Shown: one piece after another, positions 37,775 to 48,220 of the stretch
How positions within the stretch are numbered: the first letter of the stretch is position 1
How the letters are laid out: each line of letters starts with the position of its first letter
Translations under genes and position numbers: made by a program
The notes under the pieces: model-generated
What the model was told of the DNA's origin: nothing
Databases searched by the model: none
The model's input: the letters and a program-made list of their open reading frames with translations, nothing else
Source of the DNA: Methylobrevis pamukkalensis
Lineage (GTDB): Bacteria; Pseudomonadota; Alphaproteobacteria; Rhizobiales; Pleomorphomonadaceae
DNA: 53,182 bases
Assembly (NCBI RefSeq): GCF_001720135.1
Contig: NZ_MCRJ01000009.1
Span: 1 to 53,182, forward strand
Direction: 5' to 3'

Positions 37775-38756
37775 TCACATCTTCGCCTTGTCGGTCACCA
37801 CCGTGGTGGTGGCGCCTTCCGGCGCCTTGGTGATCACGCCGGCGTCGATCAGGATCTTCACGCTCTGCTCGTATTTGGCCATGTCGAGCGTGCCGTCGGT
37901 GCCATCGGTCAGCTTGGCGATTTCCCTGGCCATGGAGACCTGATGCTCGAGGGTCTGGGGCGCCGGTGTCGTCGTTGTCGAGGATGATCTGGCCGGCTTC
38001 CTCGGGGTTCTCCGCGGCGTAGGTGAAGCCCTTCATCGAGGCGCGCACGAACTTCGCCATCTTGTCGACGAAGGCCGGATCCTTGAGGCTCTCCTCCATC
38101 ACGTAGAGGCCGTCTTCCAGCAGCGACACGCCGACGTCGTCATACTTGAAGACCACGAGTTCCTCGGCCGGAATGCCGGCTTCCAGCACCTGATTGTACT
38201 CGTTGTAGTTCATGGTCGAGATGCAGTCGGCCTGCTTCTGGATCAGCGGGTCGACGTTGAAGGCCTGCTTGATCACGGTGACGCCGTCGGCGCCCCCTTC
38301 GGTCGGCAGGCCGAGCTGCTTCATCCAGGCATAGAAGGGCAACTCGTTGCCGAAGAACCAGACGCCGAGGGTCTTGCCCTTGAAGTCGGCCGGGGTGGCG
38401 ATGCCGCTCGACTTGAGGCAGGTCAGCATCAGGCCGGAATGCTTGAACGGCTGGGCGATGTTGACGAGCGGCAGCCCCTTGTCGCGGGCGGCAAGCGCCG
38501 CGGCCACCCAGTCGACGATCACGTCGGCGCCGCCGCCGGCGATCACCTGCTCGGGGGCGATGTCCGGGCCGCCCGGCTTGATGGTGACGTCGAGGCCTTC
38601 CTCCTCGTAATAGCCCTTGTCCTTGGCGACATAGTAGCCGTCGAACTGGGCCTGGGTGACCCATTTCAGCTGCAGCGTCACCGTGTCGGCGGCGTAGGCG
38701 GTGCCCGACATCAGCGCGGCGGCGAGGCCGAGCGAAAGCGCGAGTGTCCTCTTCAT
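37775..38756 (-). CDS. ABC transporter substrate-binding protein, NMT1/THI5-like, frameshifted
   Basis: About 326 residues after correction. Signal peptide [18 protein letters not shown], then [37 protein letters not shown], the classical start of NMT1-like proteins that bind thiamine pyrimidine precursors, sulfonates or pyrimidines. IGEQV-like [17 protein letters not shown] and [17 protein letters not shown] follow. One extra C (plus strand GGGG for GGG near 37958) breaks the frame; removal gives [23 protein letters not shown] and the stop at 37775. Encoded with two permeases; with hydantoinase-type genes nearby the ligand is probably a pyrimidine or its ring-opened product. Confidence 0.88.
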
Positions 38757-38796
38757 TGACTGCTCCCCTTTGTTGCCGTCCCCGCCCGTGGCCGCC

Positions 38797-39654
38797 TCAG
38801 CGGGCCCGGAAGGACGGATGCCAGAATGTCACCCACCGCTCGGCGAGACCGACGACGGCGTAGAACGTGGATCCCGCGACCGCGGCAACCGCGATCTCGG
38901 CCCAGACCATGTCGATGGCGAGCCGCCCCACCTCGGTGGAGATGCGAAAGCCCATGCCGACCACCGGCGAGCCGAAGAACTCGGCCACGATGGCGCCGAT
39001 CAGCGCCAGCGTCGAGTTGATCTTGAGCGCGTTGAACACGAAGGGCATCGCCGCCGGCAGCCGCAGCTTGGCGAGCGCCTGGCCGTGGCCGGCGGCATAG
39101 GTGTGCATCAGGTCGCGCTCCATGCGACTGGCGGCCTGCAGCCCGGCGAGCGTGTTCACCAGCATCGGGAAAAAGGTCATGATCACGACCACCGCCGCCT
39201 TTGAGGCGACGCCGAAGCCGAACCACATGACCATGATCGGCGCGACGCCGACGATCGGCAGCGCCGAGACGAGATTGCCGACCGGCAGCAGGCCGCGCTT
39301 CAGGAAGTCGATCCGGTCGACCAGCAGGGCGACGAGAAAGCCGGAACCGCAGCCGATCACGTAGCCGGTGAGCGCGCCCTTGAGGAACGTCTGCTCGAAG
39401 TCGGCCCAGAGCGTCGGATATTCGGTGACGATTCTCGCGAAGATCGCCGACGGGCTCGGCAGCAGCACGGGCGGAATGGCAAAGCCGTCGACCGCCACCT
39501 GCCAGACGGCGAGCAGCGTGACCCCGAACACGACCGGCACCGCGAGATCGGCCAGACGCCGCAGCGTGGGCACGGACGACGGGCGGCGCACGAGGAAGAG
39601 GTTCAGCGCGGTGCCGGCGACGACCAGCGCGAGGATGATCAGCAGCGTGGTCAT
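38797..39654 (-). CDS. ABC transporter permease (BPD type)
   Basis: 285 residues, six or seven spans. Coupling-helix (EAA) region: [29 protein letters not shown]. Also [43 protein letters not shown], typical of the TauC/SsuC-like group that serves NMT1-type binding proteins. The ATG overlaps the stop of the second permease (ATGA at 39651-39654), so the two probably form a heterodimer. Upstream of the binding-protein gene by 40 bases. Confidence 0.92.
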   Translation of the reverse strand: MTTLLIILALVVAGTALNLFLVRRPSSVPTLRRLADLAVPVVFGVTLLAVWQVAVDGFAIPPVLLPSPSAIFARIVTEYPTLWADFEQTFLKGALTGYVIGCGSGFLVALLVDRIDFLKRGLLPVGNLVSALPIVGVAPIMVMWFGFGVASKAAVVVIMTFFPMLVNTLAGLQAASRMERDLMHTYAAGHGQALAKLRLPAAMPFVFNALKINSTLALIGAIVAEFFGSPVVGMGFRISTEVGRLAIDMVWAEIAVAAVAGSTFYAVVGLAERWVTFWHPSFRAR

Positions 39655-40570
39655 CGCCGCACCCCCATCCGGGTCAGCACGATCCGCTCGGCCACCGAGA
39701 CGACCGCGACGAGGAGGGCCGCCAGCAGCGAGGCGGCGACCAGTGCCGACCAGATCTGCACCGTCTGGCCATAGTAGGAGCCGGAAAGCAGCCGCGCGCC
39801 GAGGCCGGCGACGACGCCCGTCGCAGTTCGCCGACGATGGCGCCGACCAGCGAGGCGGCGATGCCGACCTTCATGGAGGTGAACAGGAACGGCACCGACG
39901 ACGGCAGCCGAAGCTTCAGCAGCATCTGCCCCTTGGTGGCCGACCAGGTGCGCATCAGGTCGAGGTTGATCACGTCGGGCGATCTCAGCCCCTTCACCAT
40001 GCCGACCGCCACCGGGAAGAACGACAGATACATCGAGATCAGCGCTTTCGGCAGCAGGCCGGTGATGCCGACCGCGTTGAGCACAACGATGATCATCGGC
40101 GCGATGGCGAGGATCGGGATCGTCTGCGAGGCGATGATCCACGGCATCAGCGACTTGTCCATCACCCGCGAATGGACGATGGCGACCGCAAGGCCGATGC
40201 CGAACAGGGTGCCGGCCGCAAAGCCGAGCAGCGTCGAGGAGAGCGTGATCCAGCCGTGGTAGATCAGGCTCTGCTTGGAGGTCGGCTTGGTCAGCACCGT
40301 CGCCTTCCAGAATTCGGCCGCCACCTGATGCGGCGAGGGCATCACCGGGCGCTTCTGGTTCAGCGTCTCGCGGACGAGATCGACGGTGGTGTAGTCGCTC
40401 ACCTTGGCCCGCGCGAAGGCGTCGCGCTGCTGCGGCGCGTTCAACACCACGGCGCCGGCGTACCAGAGCGCGATGATCGCGGCGACGACGACGGCAACCG
40501 GCAGGAGATGGTTCGAAACCCAGCCCGGCGTTGCCACCGGCGCGGGCTTGACGGACAGGGCGGTCGTCAC
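39651..40570 (-). CDS. ABC transporter permease (BPD type), frameshifted
   Basis: About 306 residues after correction. Long N-terminal segment with a first helix LLPVAVVVAAIIALWYAGAVV and a periplasmic loop of about 60 residues before the core, which is unusual. EAA region MRTWSATKGQMLLKLRLPSSVPFLF. Near 39823 one base is missing; correction gives AIVGELPTGVVAGLGARLLSGSYYG. First gene of the minus-strand transporter operon, divergent from the cupin gene. Confidence 0.9.
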
Positions 40571-40629
40571 GGCACACTCCCGGTCAGCGCCGCCGGAACG
40601 TCCGGGGCAAGCAAGGGGGAGAGCGCGCG

Positions 40630-41031
40630 ATGACGAGGGAGTGCCGACTGATCCGGCCCGCCGGCACCTATGCCGGCAAGCAGGGCTTCGACTATCTGGA
40701 GGGGATCACCGCCGAATCCGTCGGCGCCACCGGCATCTGCATGCATCTCCTCGAAATTCCCCCCGGCGGCCGGGCCAAGCCCCATCTCCACGAGAACCAC
40801 GAGACCGCGATCTACATGATCGCCGGCGAGGCGCACACCTGGTACGGCGAGGGCCTCCGCGAGCACGTCATCGTGCGCGCCGGCGACATGTTCTACATCC
40901 CCCCCGGCGTCCCGCACCTGCCGGCCAACCTCTCCGACAGGCCGGCGATCGCGGTGATTGCCCGCACGGACCCCAACGAGCAGGAGAGCGTCGTGCTGCG
41001 GCCGGATCTGGAGGGGGTGGTGGCGGGTTGA
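40630..41031 (+). CDS. Cupin domain protein
   Basis: 133 residues. Cupin motif 1 GGRAKPHLHENHETAIYMIAGEAHTWYG has the metal ligands His, His and Glu; motif 2 GDMFYIPPGVPHLPANLS has the last His. It is a single-domain metal-binding beta-barrel, a possible dioxygenase, isomerase or sugar-binding protein; substrate unknown. It is the only plus-strand gene inside the pyrimidine block, 59 bases from the divergent permease, so may share its regulation. Confidence 0.88.
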   Translation: MTRECRLIRPAGTYAGKQGFDYLEGITAESVGATGICMHLLEIPPGGRAKPHLHENHETAIYMIAGEAHTWYGEGLREHVIVRAGDMFYIPPGVPHLPANLSDRPAIAVIARTDPNEQESVVLRPDLEGVVAG

Positions 41032-41096
41032 GGTGGGTGGGGTCTTGCCGTGGGGCGAGGCTACCTCATCCGGCGCGGCTTTGCCGAGTGGGAAGG

Positions 41097-41270
41097 CCCC
41101 CTCATCCGGCGCTTCGCGCCACCTTCTCCCCGATGGGGAGAAGATCAACCTCTGGCTGGCGCCTTGCCACGTTCCTTCGCCCCGGGAGCGTGTCGGATGC
41201 GCTTTCGTCGCCGCAAACTCCATCTTCTCCCCCCCGGGGAGAAGGTGGCCCGAAGGGCCGGATGAGGGGG
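41097..41270. repeat. Dispersed inverted-repeat element, copy 1
   Basis: Left end ccccctcatccggcgcttcg with the following accttctcccc and right end ggggagaaggtggcccgaag with the following ggccggatgaggggg are complementary; each end carries a short cttctcccc/ggggagaag stem. About 95 unrelated bases separate the halves. It occupies most of the 283-base gap between the cupin and the ABC ATPase genes; a further partial end (ctcatccggcgcggc) lies just before it. I see no gene in the gap. Confidence 0.8.
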
Positions 41271-41314
41271 CCACGGGCACAGACCTGATCAAGCCTGCAT
41301 CCCGCAGAAGACGA

Positions 41315-42103
41315 TCAATCCTCATAGCTGTGCCCCGCGCGCAAGCCCTCGCGGACGCGGTGGGCGAGGGCCAGAAACTCCGGGGTCTCGCGGATTTCCA
41401 GCGGCCGCTCGCGCGGCAGGTCGGAGACGATGACGTCCTCGATCCGGCCCGGCCGCGGGCTCATCACCACGATCTTGGTGGAGAGATAGACCGCCTCCGG
41501 GATCGAGTGGGTGACGAACACCACCGTCTTGGCCGTGCCGGCCCAGAGCTTCAGGAGCTGTTCGTTGAGATGGTCGCGGACGATCTCGTCGAGGGCGCCG
41601 AAGGGCTCGTCCATCAGCAGGAGGTCGGGCTCCAGCGCCAGCGCGCGGGCGATCGAGGCGCGCTGCTGCATGCCGCCGGAGAGCTGCCAGGGGTACTTGT
41701 TCTCGAAGCCCGCGAGATTGACCAGCGCGAGGTTCTTTGCCACCCGCGCGGCACGCTCGGCCTTCGGCAGGCCCATGATCTCCAGCGGCAGGGCGACGTT
41801 GGCGGCGATCGTGCGCCAGGGATAGAGCCCGGCCGCCTGGAACACGTAGCCATAGGCCCGCGCCAGTCGCGCCTGTTCCGGCGTCGTGCCGTTGACGGTG
41901 ATCGTCCCGGACGTCGCCCGCTCCAGATCGGCGATCACCCGCAGCAACGTGGTCTTGCCGCAGCCGGACGGCCCGATGAAGGACACGAAGTCGCCCTTCT
42001 CGACGGTAAGGTCGATGTGGGACAGCGCGTGGACCGGGCCGTCGCCGGTCTGGAAGGTGAGGGAGAGATCGCGGACGGCGATGGCGGTGGGGGGGATGGT
42101 CAT
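41315..42103 (-). CDS. ABC transporter ATP-binding protein (TauB/SsuB-like)
   Basis: 262 residues. Walker A GPSGCGKTT, Q-loop YVFQAAGLYPW, signature LSGGMQQRASIARAL, Walker B LLLMDEPFGALDE and switch H in VFVTHSI. This is the group that energises NMT1-type importers, so it very likely serves the permease pair and binding protein 700 bases downstream; the cupin gene and a repeat split the set. Orientation is the same as the transporter genes. Confidence 0.94.
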   Translation of the reverse strand: MTIPPTAIAVRDLSLTFQTGDGPVHALSHIDLTVEKGDFVSFIGPSGCGKTTLLRVIADLERATSGTITVNGTTPEQARLARAYGYVFQAAGLYPWRTIAANVALPLEIMGLPKAERAARVAKNLALVNLAGFENKYPWQLSGGMQQRASIARALALEPDLLLMDEPFGALDEIVRDHLNEQLLKLWAGTAKTVVFVTHSIPEAVYLSTKIVVMSPRPGRIEDVIVSDLPRERPLEIRETPEFLALAHRVREGLRAGHSYED

Positions 42104-42140
42104 GATGCGGCGGGTGTCTCTCGTGACGCGGACGCTGCAG

Positions 42141-42298
42141 ACCCCTCTCCCTGTCCCTCCCCCACAAGGGGGGCGGGAACGATCGGCGCGCGGGCGATCG
42201 TTCCCGCAACGCTGCGTCGGGGCGCGGCGTTCGAAGCATATCGGTGGGTGCGTCCTGCGTCCCCTCCCCCCTTGTGGGGGAGGGACAGGGAGAGGGGT
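42141..42298. repeat. Nested perfect inverted repeats (33-base and 12-base arms)
   Basis: Outer arms at 42141-42173 (acccctctccctgtccctcc and on) and 42266-42298 are exact complements, 33 bases. Inside, CGGGAACGATCG (42174-42185) and CGATCGTTCCCG (42195-42206) form a second perfect hairpin with a nine-base loop. The remaining 59 bases hold no gene. It lies between the hydA and ABC ATPase genes and would fold strongly in RNA or DNA. Confidence 0.85.
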
Positions 42299-42316
42299 AA
42301 GCCCGGCATCAAGGCC

Positions 42317-43770
42317 TCACACCCCGCTCGCCGGAATGCCCGACCGCGCCACGGCCCGCGGCGCAACCAGTTCCTTCCAAGTCGAGAAGGCCGTGTTCAC
42401 CGGTGCGTTGGGCGGACGGGCAATGAATTTGCCGTGGCCGGGTTCGGCCTTCACGGTGCCCTCCTCCACGGCGACCTTGCCGCGGGTCAGGGTGAAGCGC
42501 GGCAGCGCAGTCACCTGCTTGCCCTCGAAGACGTTGTAGTCGATCGCCGACTGCTGGGCGGCCGCGTGATGGTCTTGCCGCGTTTCGGGTCGAGCACGAC
42601 GATGTCGGCGTCGCTGCCGACGAGGATCGCGCCCTTCTTCGGGTACATGTTGAGGATCTTGGCGATATTGGTCGAGGTGACGGCCACGAATTCGTTCATG
42701 GTCAGCCGGCCGGTCGCAACGCCGTAGGTCCAGAGCATCGACAGCCGGTCTTCAAGGCCGCCGGTGCCGTTGGGGATCTTGCGGAAGTCGCCGACGCCGA
42801 AGCGTTTTTGCGCCGTGGTGAAGGCGCAGTGGTCGGTCGCCACCACCTGCAGCGAGCCGCTCGCAAGGCCCGCCCACAGGCTGTCCTGATGCTTGCGGTC
42901 GCGGAACGGCGGGCTCATCACCCGGCGGGCGGCGTGATCCCAGTCGGGGTTGGCGTATTCGCCCTCGTCGAGGGTGAGATGCTGGATCAGCGGCTCGCCG
43001 TAGACGCGCATGCCCTTCTGCCGCGCCCGGCGGATCGCCTCATGCGCCTCCTCGGACGAGGCATGGACCACGTAGAGCGGCACGCCGGCCATGTCGGCAA
43101 TCATGATCGCGCGGTTGGTCGCCTCGCCCTCCACCTCCGGCGGGCGCGAATAGGCGTGGGCCTCGGGGCCGGTGTTGCCCTCGGCCATCAGCTTTTCCTG
43201 CAGGGCCGCAACCACGTCGCCGTTCTCGGCGTGGACCAGCGGCAGCGCGCCGAGCGCGGCGCAGCGCGTGAACGAGGCGAACAGCTCGTCGTCGTTCACC
43301 ATCAGTGCGCCCTTGTAGGCCATGAAATGCTTGAAGCTGTTGATGCCGCGGCCGACCACCGCGGCCATGTCGTCGAACACCTGCTCGCCCCACCAGGTCA
43401 CCGCCATGTGGAAGGAATAGTCGCAGGAGGCCTGGGCGGTCTTGTTGTCCCAGCGCTTCAGCGCATCCATCAGCGACTGACCGGGCTCGGGCAGGCAGAA
43501 ATCCACCACGGTGGTGGTGCCGCCGGACAGGGCCGCGCGGGTGCCGCTCTCGAAATTGTCGGCCGAATAGGTGCCCATGAAGGGCATCTCGAGGTGAACA
43601 TGCGGATCGATGCCGCCCGGCATCACGTAGCATCCGGCCGCGTCCAGCACCGTGTCGCCGGCCAGATCCGGCCCGATCTCCGTGATCCTCCCGCCCTCGA
43701 TCTTCACGTCGGCCTTGTACGTGAGGTCGGCGGTGACGACCGTGCCGCCCTTGATGACTGTGGTGGTCAT
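42317..43770 (-). CDS. hydA: Dihydropyrimidinase, frameshifted
   Basis: About 484 residues after correction. Zn-dependent cyclic amidohydrolase that opens dihydrouracil or dihydrothymine to the N-carbamoyl-beta-amino acid. Metal site: H57 and H59 in DPHVHLEMP, carbamylated K153 in FMAYKGAL, H180 in LVHAENGD, a His in YVVHASSEEA, and the late Asp in VATDHCAFT. Near 42567 one base is missing; correction gives GKTITAAAQQSAIDYNVFEGK and a C-terminus ending SGIPASGV. It starts four bases inside the upstream DUF559 gene stop (ATGA), so may be coupled. Confidence 0.94.
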
Positions 43771-44207
43771 GGCGCTGTTTCCCGGATCTGATCGTGGAGG
43801 CTGGATGGATGAAAGCGGATGTCGGGCGCGCGGTCGGCGACGGTCCCGAGGAGGGCGGCGAGGATCATGTCGAGGACGGCAAGCGGACTGTCCAGAAGCT
43901 CCTGATTCCAGAAGCGGAGGACCGAGTAGCCGTGGGCATTGAGCCGGGCGGTCCGGATCGCGTCGTGTGCGCTGTCCGCGTGCCCGGACCCGTCGAGTTC
44001 GACGATCAGCCGGCGGTCGCGGCAGGCGAAATCGGCGACATAGGGGCCGATCGGAACCTGTCGCGCGAACTTGAAGCCTTCGAGGCGGCGGTCGCGCAGG
44101 TGGTTCCAGAGAATACGTTCGGGTTCGGTCTGCTTGCGCCGGAGGTCGCGTGCCCGCAGGGTCGCGCCGGCTCGGCGTTTCGACGCGGACTGACCGGTTG
44201 TCGCCAT
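43767..44207 (-). CDS. DUF559 (Vsr/VSR-like endonuclease fold) domain protein
   Basis: 146 residues. ARDLRRKQTEPERILWNHLRDRRLEGFKFARQVPIGPYVADFACRDRRLIVELDGSGHADSAHDAIRTARLNAHGYSVLRFWNQEL has the DUF559 pattern: R-x-x-Q, D-F in ADFAC, the acidic E-x-D in VELDG, and F-W-N. The fold resembles very-short-patch repair nucleases, but stand-alone DUF559 genes have no settled role. The start at 44207 follows a dispersed repeat. Its stop overlaps the hydA start by four bases, so it looks inserted in front of hydA. Confidence 0.88.
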   Translation of the reverse strand: MATTGQSASKRRAGATLRARDLRRKQTEPERILWNHLRDRRLEGFKFARQVPIGPYVADFACRDRRLIVELDGSGHADSAHDAIRTARLNAHGYSVLRFWNQELLDSPLAVLDMILAALLGTVADRAPDIRFHPSSLHDQIRETAP

Positions 44208-44215
44208 CGCCCCAG

Positions 44216-44377
44216 CCCCCTCATCCGGCGCTTCGCGCCACCTTCTCCCCGACGGGGAGAAGGGTAACAAGCGGCAGGCGCCGCGTGCAGCAAAATTGCG
44301 TCCCGCCCCCAAACGCAGCCACGAATGACCCTTCTCCCCCACGGGGAGAAGGTGGCCCGCAGGGCCGGATGAGGGGG
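44216..44377. repeat. Dispersed inverted-repeat element, copy 2
   Basis: Same family as at 41097: left end ccccctcatccggcgcttcg... then accttctccccgacggggag, right end acggggagaaggtggcccgc ... ggatgaggggg. It lies just upstream of the DUF559 gene. The 259-base gap between DUF559 and the small gene at 44467 holds nothing else I can identify. Confidence 0.85.
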
Positions 44378-44466
44378 TGGCGCGGCGTCGAGATGGCATC
44401 TGATAACCCTGACAATCCAGATTGGAATCCCGTTCCCGCGACACTGCGTGGCCTTCCCTGCGAACG

Positions 44467-44784
44467 CTATCCTGAACTGTCCGGAACTCCGCCAAAGATG
44501 AGAGCTCTTGCCCGCCGCAGGACTTCCCGTTCCAGTTCCGTCAGCGGCAGGCCGAGCCCCGCCAGTTCCCCCTCGATCGACTCGATCGCGAGCCCCCATT
44601 CGCCGGCCCAGACAAACTCGTCCGCAAGGCCGAGAGCTACGTTCGGGCGAGTTCCGCGAATGACGAGCATCACATCAAGCACTGCATGGATCGGCAGGAT
44701 ATCCGGATCATCCGTGGCTCGCGTGAGCGGGTTCCAGCGCGCGCCATGGCCAAAGGAAATCGGTCCGAAAAGATCGTCGCTCAC
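44467..44784 (-). CDS. Hypothetical 105-residue protein, coupled to beta-ureidopropionase
   Basis: GTG start at 44784 overlaps the TGA of the upstream amidohydrolase (GTGA), so translation is likely coupled. The sequence begins [20 protein letters not shown] and contains [29 protein letters not shown], which recalls small MafI-like immunity proteins (helical, acid patch), a weak resemblance. No signal or membrane segment. Function unknown. Confidence 0.6.
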   Translation of the reverse strand: MSDDLFGPISFGHGARWNPLTRATDDPDILPIHAVLDVMLVIRGTRPNVALGLADEFVWAGEWGLAIESIEGELAGLGLPLTELEREVLRRARALIFGGVPDSSG

Positions 44785-46031
44785 TCCACGATCCCCGCCG
44801 TCTCCACCACCGCCCGCAGCAGCACGTCCGTGCCGGCCACCGCCCAGTCCTTGGAGATCTCCTCCGCCTCGTTGTGGCTGAGGCCGCCGACGCAGGGGCA
44901 GAAGATCATGACCGAGGGGGCGACCTGGGCGGCCCAGCAGGCGTCGTGGCCGGCGCCGGAGATCATGTCGCGATGGCCGTAGCCGAGCGCGTCGGCGGCG
45001 CTGCGCAGGGCGGCGACGAGGCCGGGATCGAAGGTGATCGGGTCGAAATGGCCGACCGGCTCGATGGCGCAGCCGACGCCGAGCGCCTCGCAGATCTTCG
45101 CGGCCTCGGCCTCGATCCGCGCGCGCATGCTGTCGAGCTTGTCCTGCGAGGGGCTGCGGATGTCGACGGTGAAGGTGACCTTGCCGGGCAGCACATTGCG
45201 CGAGTTCGGCGAGAACACCATCTGGCCGACGCCGCCGACGGCGTTCGGCTGGTGATCCATCGCCACCGCCTGCACCATCTCGAGGATGCGCGCCATGGCA
45301 AGGCCGGCGTTGACCCGCAGGTTCATCGGCGTGGAGCCGGTGTGGGCCTCCTTGCCCGTCAGGGTGAACTCCAGCCACCAGAGACCCTGGCAGTGGGTGA
45401 CGACGCCGATCTCCTTGCCCTCGGCCTCGAGGATCGGCCCCTGCTCGATGTGGAGCTCGAAATAGGCGTGCATCTTGCGCGCGCCGACCTCCTCCTCGCC
45501 CACCCAGCCGATCCGCTGCAACTCGTCGCCGAAGGACTTTCCGTCCCGATCCTTGCGACTGTAAGCATAATCGAGCGAGAAGGCGCCGGCGAACACGCCG
45601 GAGGCCATCATCGCGGGGGCAAAGCGGGCGCCCTCCTCGTTGGTCCAGTTGGTGACGACGATCGGATGCTTCGTGCGCAGGCCGAGGTCGTTCATGGTGC
45701 GCACGATTTCCAGCGCGCCGAGCACGCCGAGCACGCCGTCATACTTGCCCCCCGTCGGCTGGGTGTCGAGATGCGAGCCGACATAGACCGGCAGCGCGTC
45801 CGGATCCTCGCCGGGGCGCATCGCGAACATGGTGCCCATGCGATCGACGCCCATGGTCAGGCCGGCCGCGTCGCACCAGTCCTTGAACAGCGCCCTGCCC
45901 TCCGCATCCGCATCGGTCAGCGTCTGGCGGTTGTTGCCGCCGGCAACCCCGGGCCCGATCTTCGCCATCTCCATCAGGCTGTCCCACAGCCGGTCGCCGT
46001 TGATGCGGAGATTGGAGGCGGACGCGGTCAT
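44781..46031 (-). CDS. Beta-ureidopropionase / N-carbamoyl amino acid amidohydrolase (M20 family)
   Basis: 416 residues. Removes the carbamoyl group of N-carbamoyl-beta-alanine or N-carbamoyl-beta-aminoisobutyrate, giving the amino acid, CO2 and ammonia. Binuclear metal site: [25 protein letters not shown] (His, Asp), [15 protein letters not shown] (Glu), [10 protein letters not shown] (His), and SGAGHDA (late His). The dimerisation lid [22 protein letters not shown] is present. Start at 46031. A RutR-box-like dyad lies about 135 bases before it. It is the second catabolic enzyme of the set. Confidence 0.93.
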   Translation of the reverse strand: MTASASNLRINGDRLWDSLMEMAKIGPGVAGGNNRQTLTDADAEGRALFKDWCDAAGLTMGVDRMGTMFAMRPGEDPDALPVYVGSHLDTQPTGGKYDGVLGVLGALEIVRTMNDLGLRTKHPIVVTNWTNEEGARFAPAMMASGVFAGAFSLDYAYSRKDRDGKSFGDELQRIGWVGEEEVGARKMHAYFELHIEQGPILEAEGKEIGVVTHCQGLWWLEFTLTGKEAHTGSTPMNLRVNAGLAMARILEMVQAVAMDHQPNAVGGVGQMVFSPNSRNVLPGKVTFTVDIRSPSQDKLDSMRARIEAEAAKICEALGVGCAIEPVGHFDPITFDPGLVAALRSAADALGYGHRDMISGAGHDACWAAQVAPSVMIFCPCVGGLSHNEAEEISKDWAVAGTDVLLRAVVETAGIVE

Positions 46032-46165
46032 CGCAGGATCCTCATGGCGGGAGAGGTCGCCGGAGCGTGTCCGGCGCCGACGCGAACGGTCGGCGGCGAC
46101 AGTGTGGACCGGACGGCGACCCGATTGCCAGCCCCGCCCGAGACCTTCCTGAACGCCGCGGAAAA

Positions 46166-46181
46166 TTGACCAGTTGATAAA
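46166..46181. promoter_or_regulatory. RutR-box-like site upstream of the beta-ureidopropionase gene
   Basis: TTGACCAGTTGATAAA matches the RutR consensus TTGACCA-N2-TGGTCAA perfectly on the left half and at five of seven positions on the right. It lies 135 bases before the gene's start codon, in the gap behind mmsA. Confidence 0.6.
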
Positions 46182-46252
46182 GGCATAGTCCGGTCTGCCA
46201 CCGAACCGGTCAAGGGCAATTTTTGGGCGTAGCGCCAGTTGGCCAACGCAGA

Positions 46253-46279
46253 ACGGCCCGGCGGGGGCCGCCGGGCCGT
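46253..46279 (-). terminator. Hairpin after mmsA
   Basis: ACGGCCCGGC (46253-46262) and GCCGGGCCGT (46270-46279) are perfect complements around a seven-base loop, starting 27 bases after the mmsA stop. No strong T-tract on the minus strand, so a terminator is likely, not certain. Confidence 0.5.
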
Positions 46280-46305
46280 CAGTGGAAAGACCGGGAATCA
46301 AGGCC

Positions 46306-47798
<1,493 letters not shown>

Positions 47799-48220
47799 GG
47801 GGGTGTCCTCGGCTGGAAGCGTCTCGTCGGTGACGGTTCTAGCATGGCGGGGGGTGCGGCCGTAGGGGGCGGAGCTCACAGGGGGTGTGCAGGGATGCAC
47901 AACGGGGGGTCTTTCGGGGAGGAGAGGCCGAGGCCCCCTCATCCGGCGCTGCGCGCCACCTTCCTGCTTCGGAGTCACTTGCCTCCTCGCCTTCTTCGAA
48001 GCCCCGATGGGGAGAAGGGTAATTCGGAGCTGTCTCGGTGCCCGATGAACCGGTCGAGGTTCGTGACCATCCGCGGGTTACCCTTCTCCCCCACGGGGAG
48101 AAGGTGGCCCGAAGGGCCGGATGAGGGGGCGCCGCGAACTCGGGCTCGCCGCCCTCGAACAAACAAAGGCGCCGCAGCCCTCGCCGCGACGCCTCCCGAG
48201 ACACCAAGACCACAAAAGAC
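47799..48220. other. 422-base intergenic region between mmsA and the aminotransferase gene
   Basis: Holds the mmsA promoter region and copy 3 of the dispersed inverted repeat (47934-48129). No gene seen. A C-rich stretch (ggggggtctttcggggagga) precedes the repeat. Confidence 0.6.
47934..48129. repeat. Dispersed inverted-repeat element, copy 3 (variant)
   Basis: Ends ccccctcatccggcgctgcg and ggcccgaagggccggatgag match copies 1 and 2. In the left half the cttctcccc stem is interrupted by about 40 extra bases (ctgcttcggagtcacttgcc and on) before ccccgatggggagaagg, so this copy looks like an insertion or recombinant. Confidence 0.8.

Noticed and set aside
35643-38756. A 1037-residue fusion of a binding protein and threonyl-tRNA synthetase
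   Set aside because: The frames join only because of an extra C near 37958 in the binding-protein gene; a good ribosome-binding site precedes the normal thrS start at 37604.
44467-45378. A 303-residue gene starting at 45378
   Set aside because: Most of it is antisense-frame shadow of the amidohydrolase; only the last 105 residues, from the GTG at 44784, are free of that overlap.
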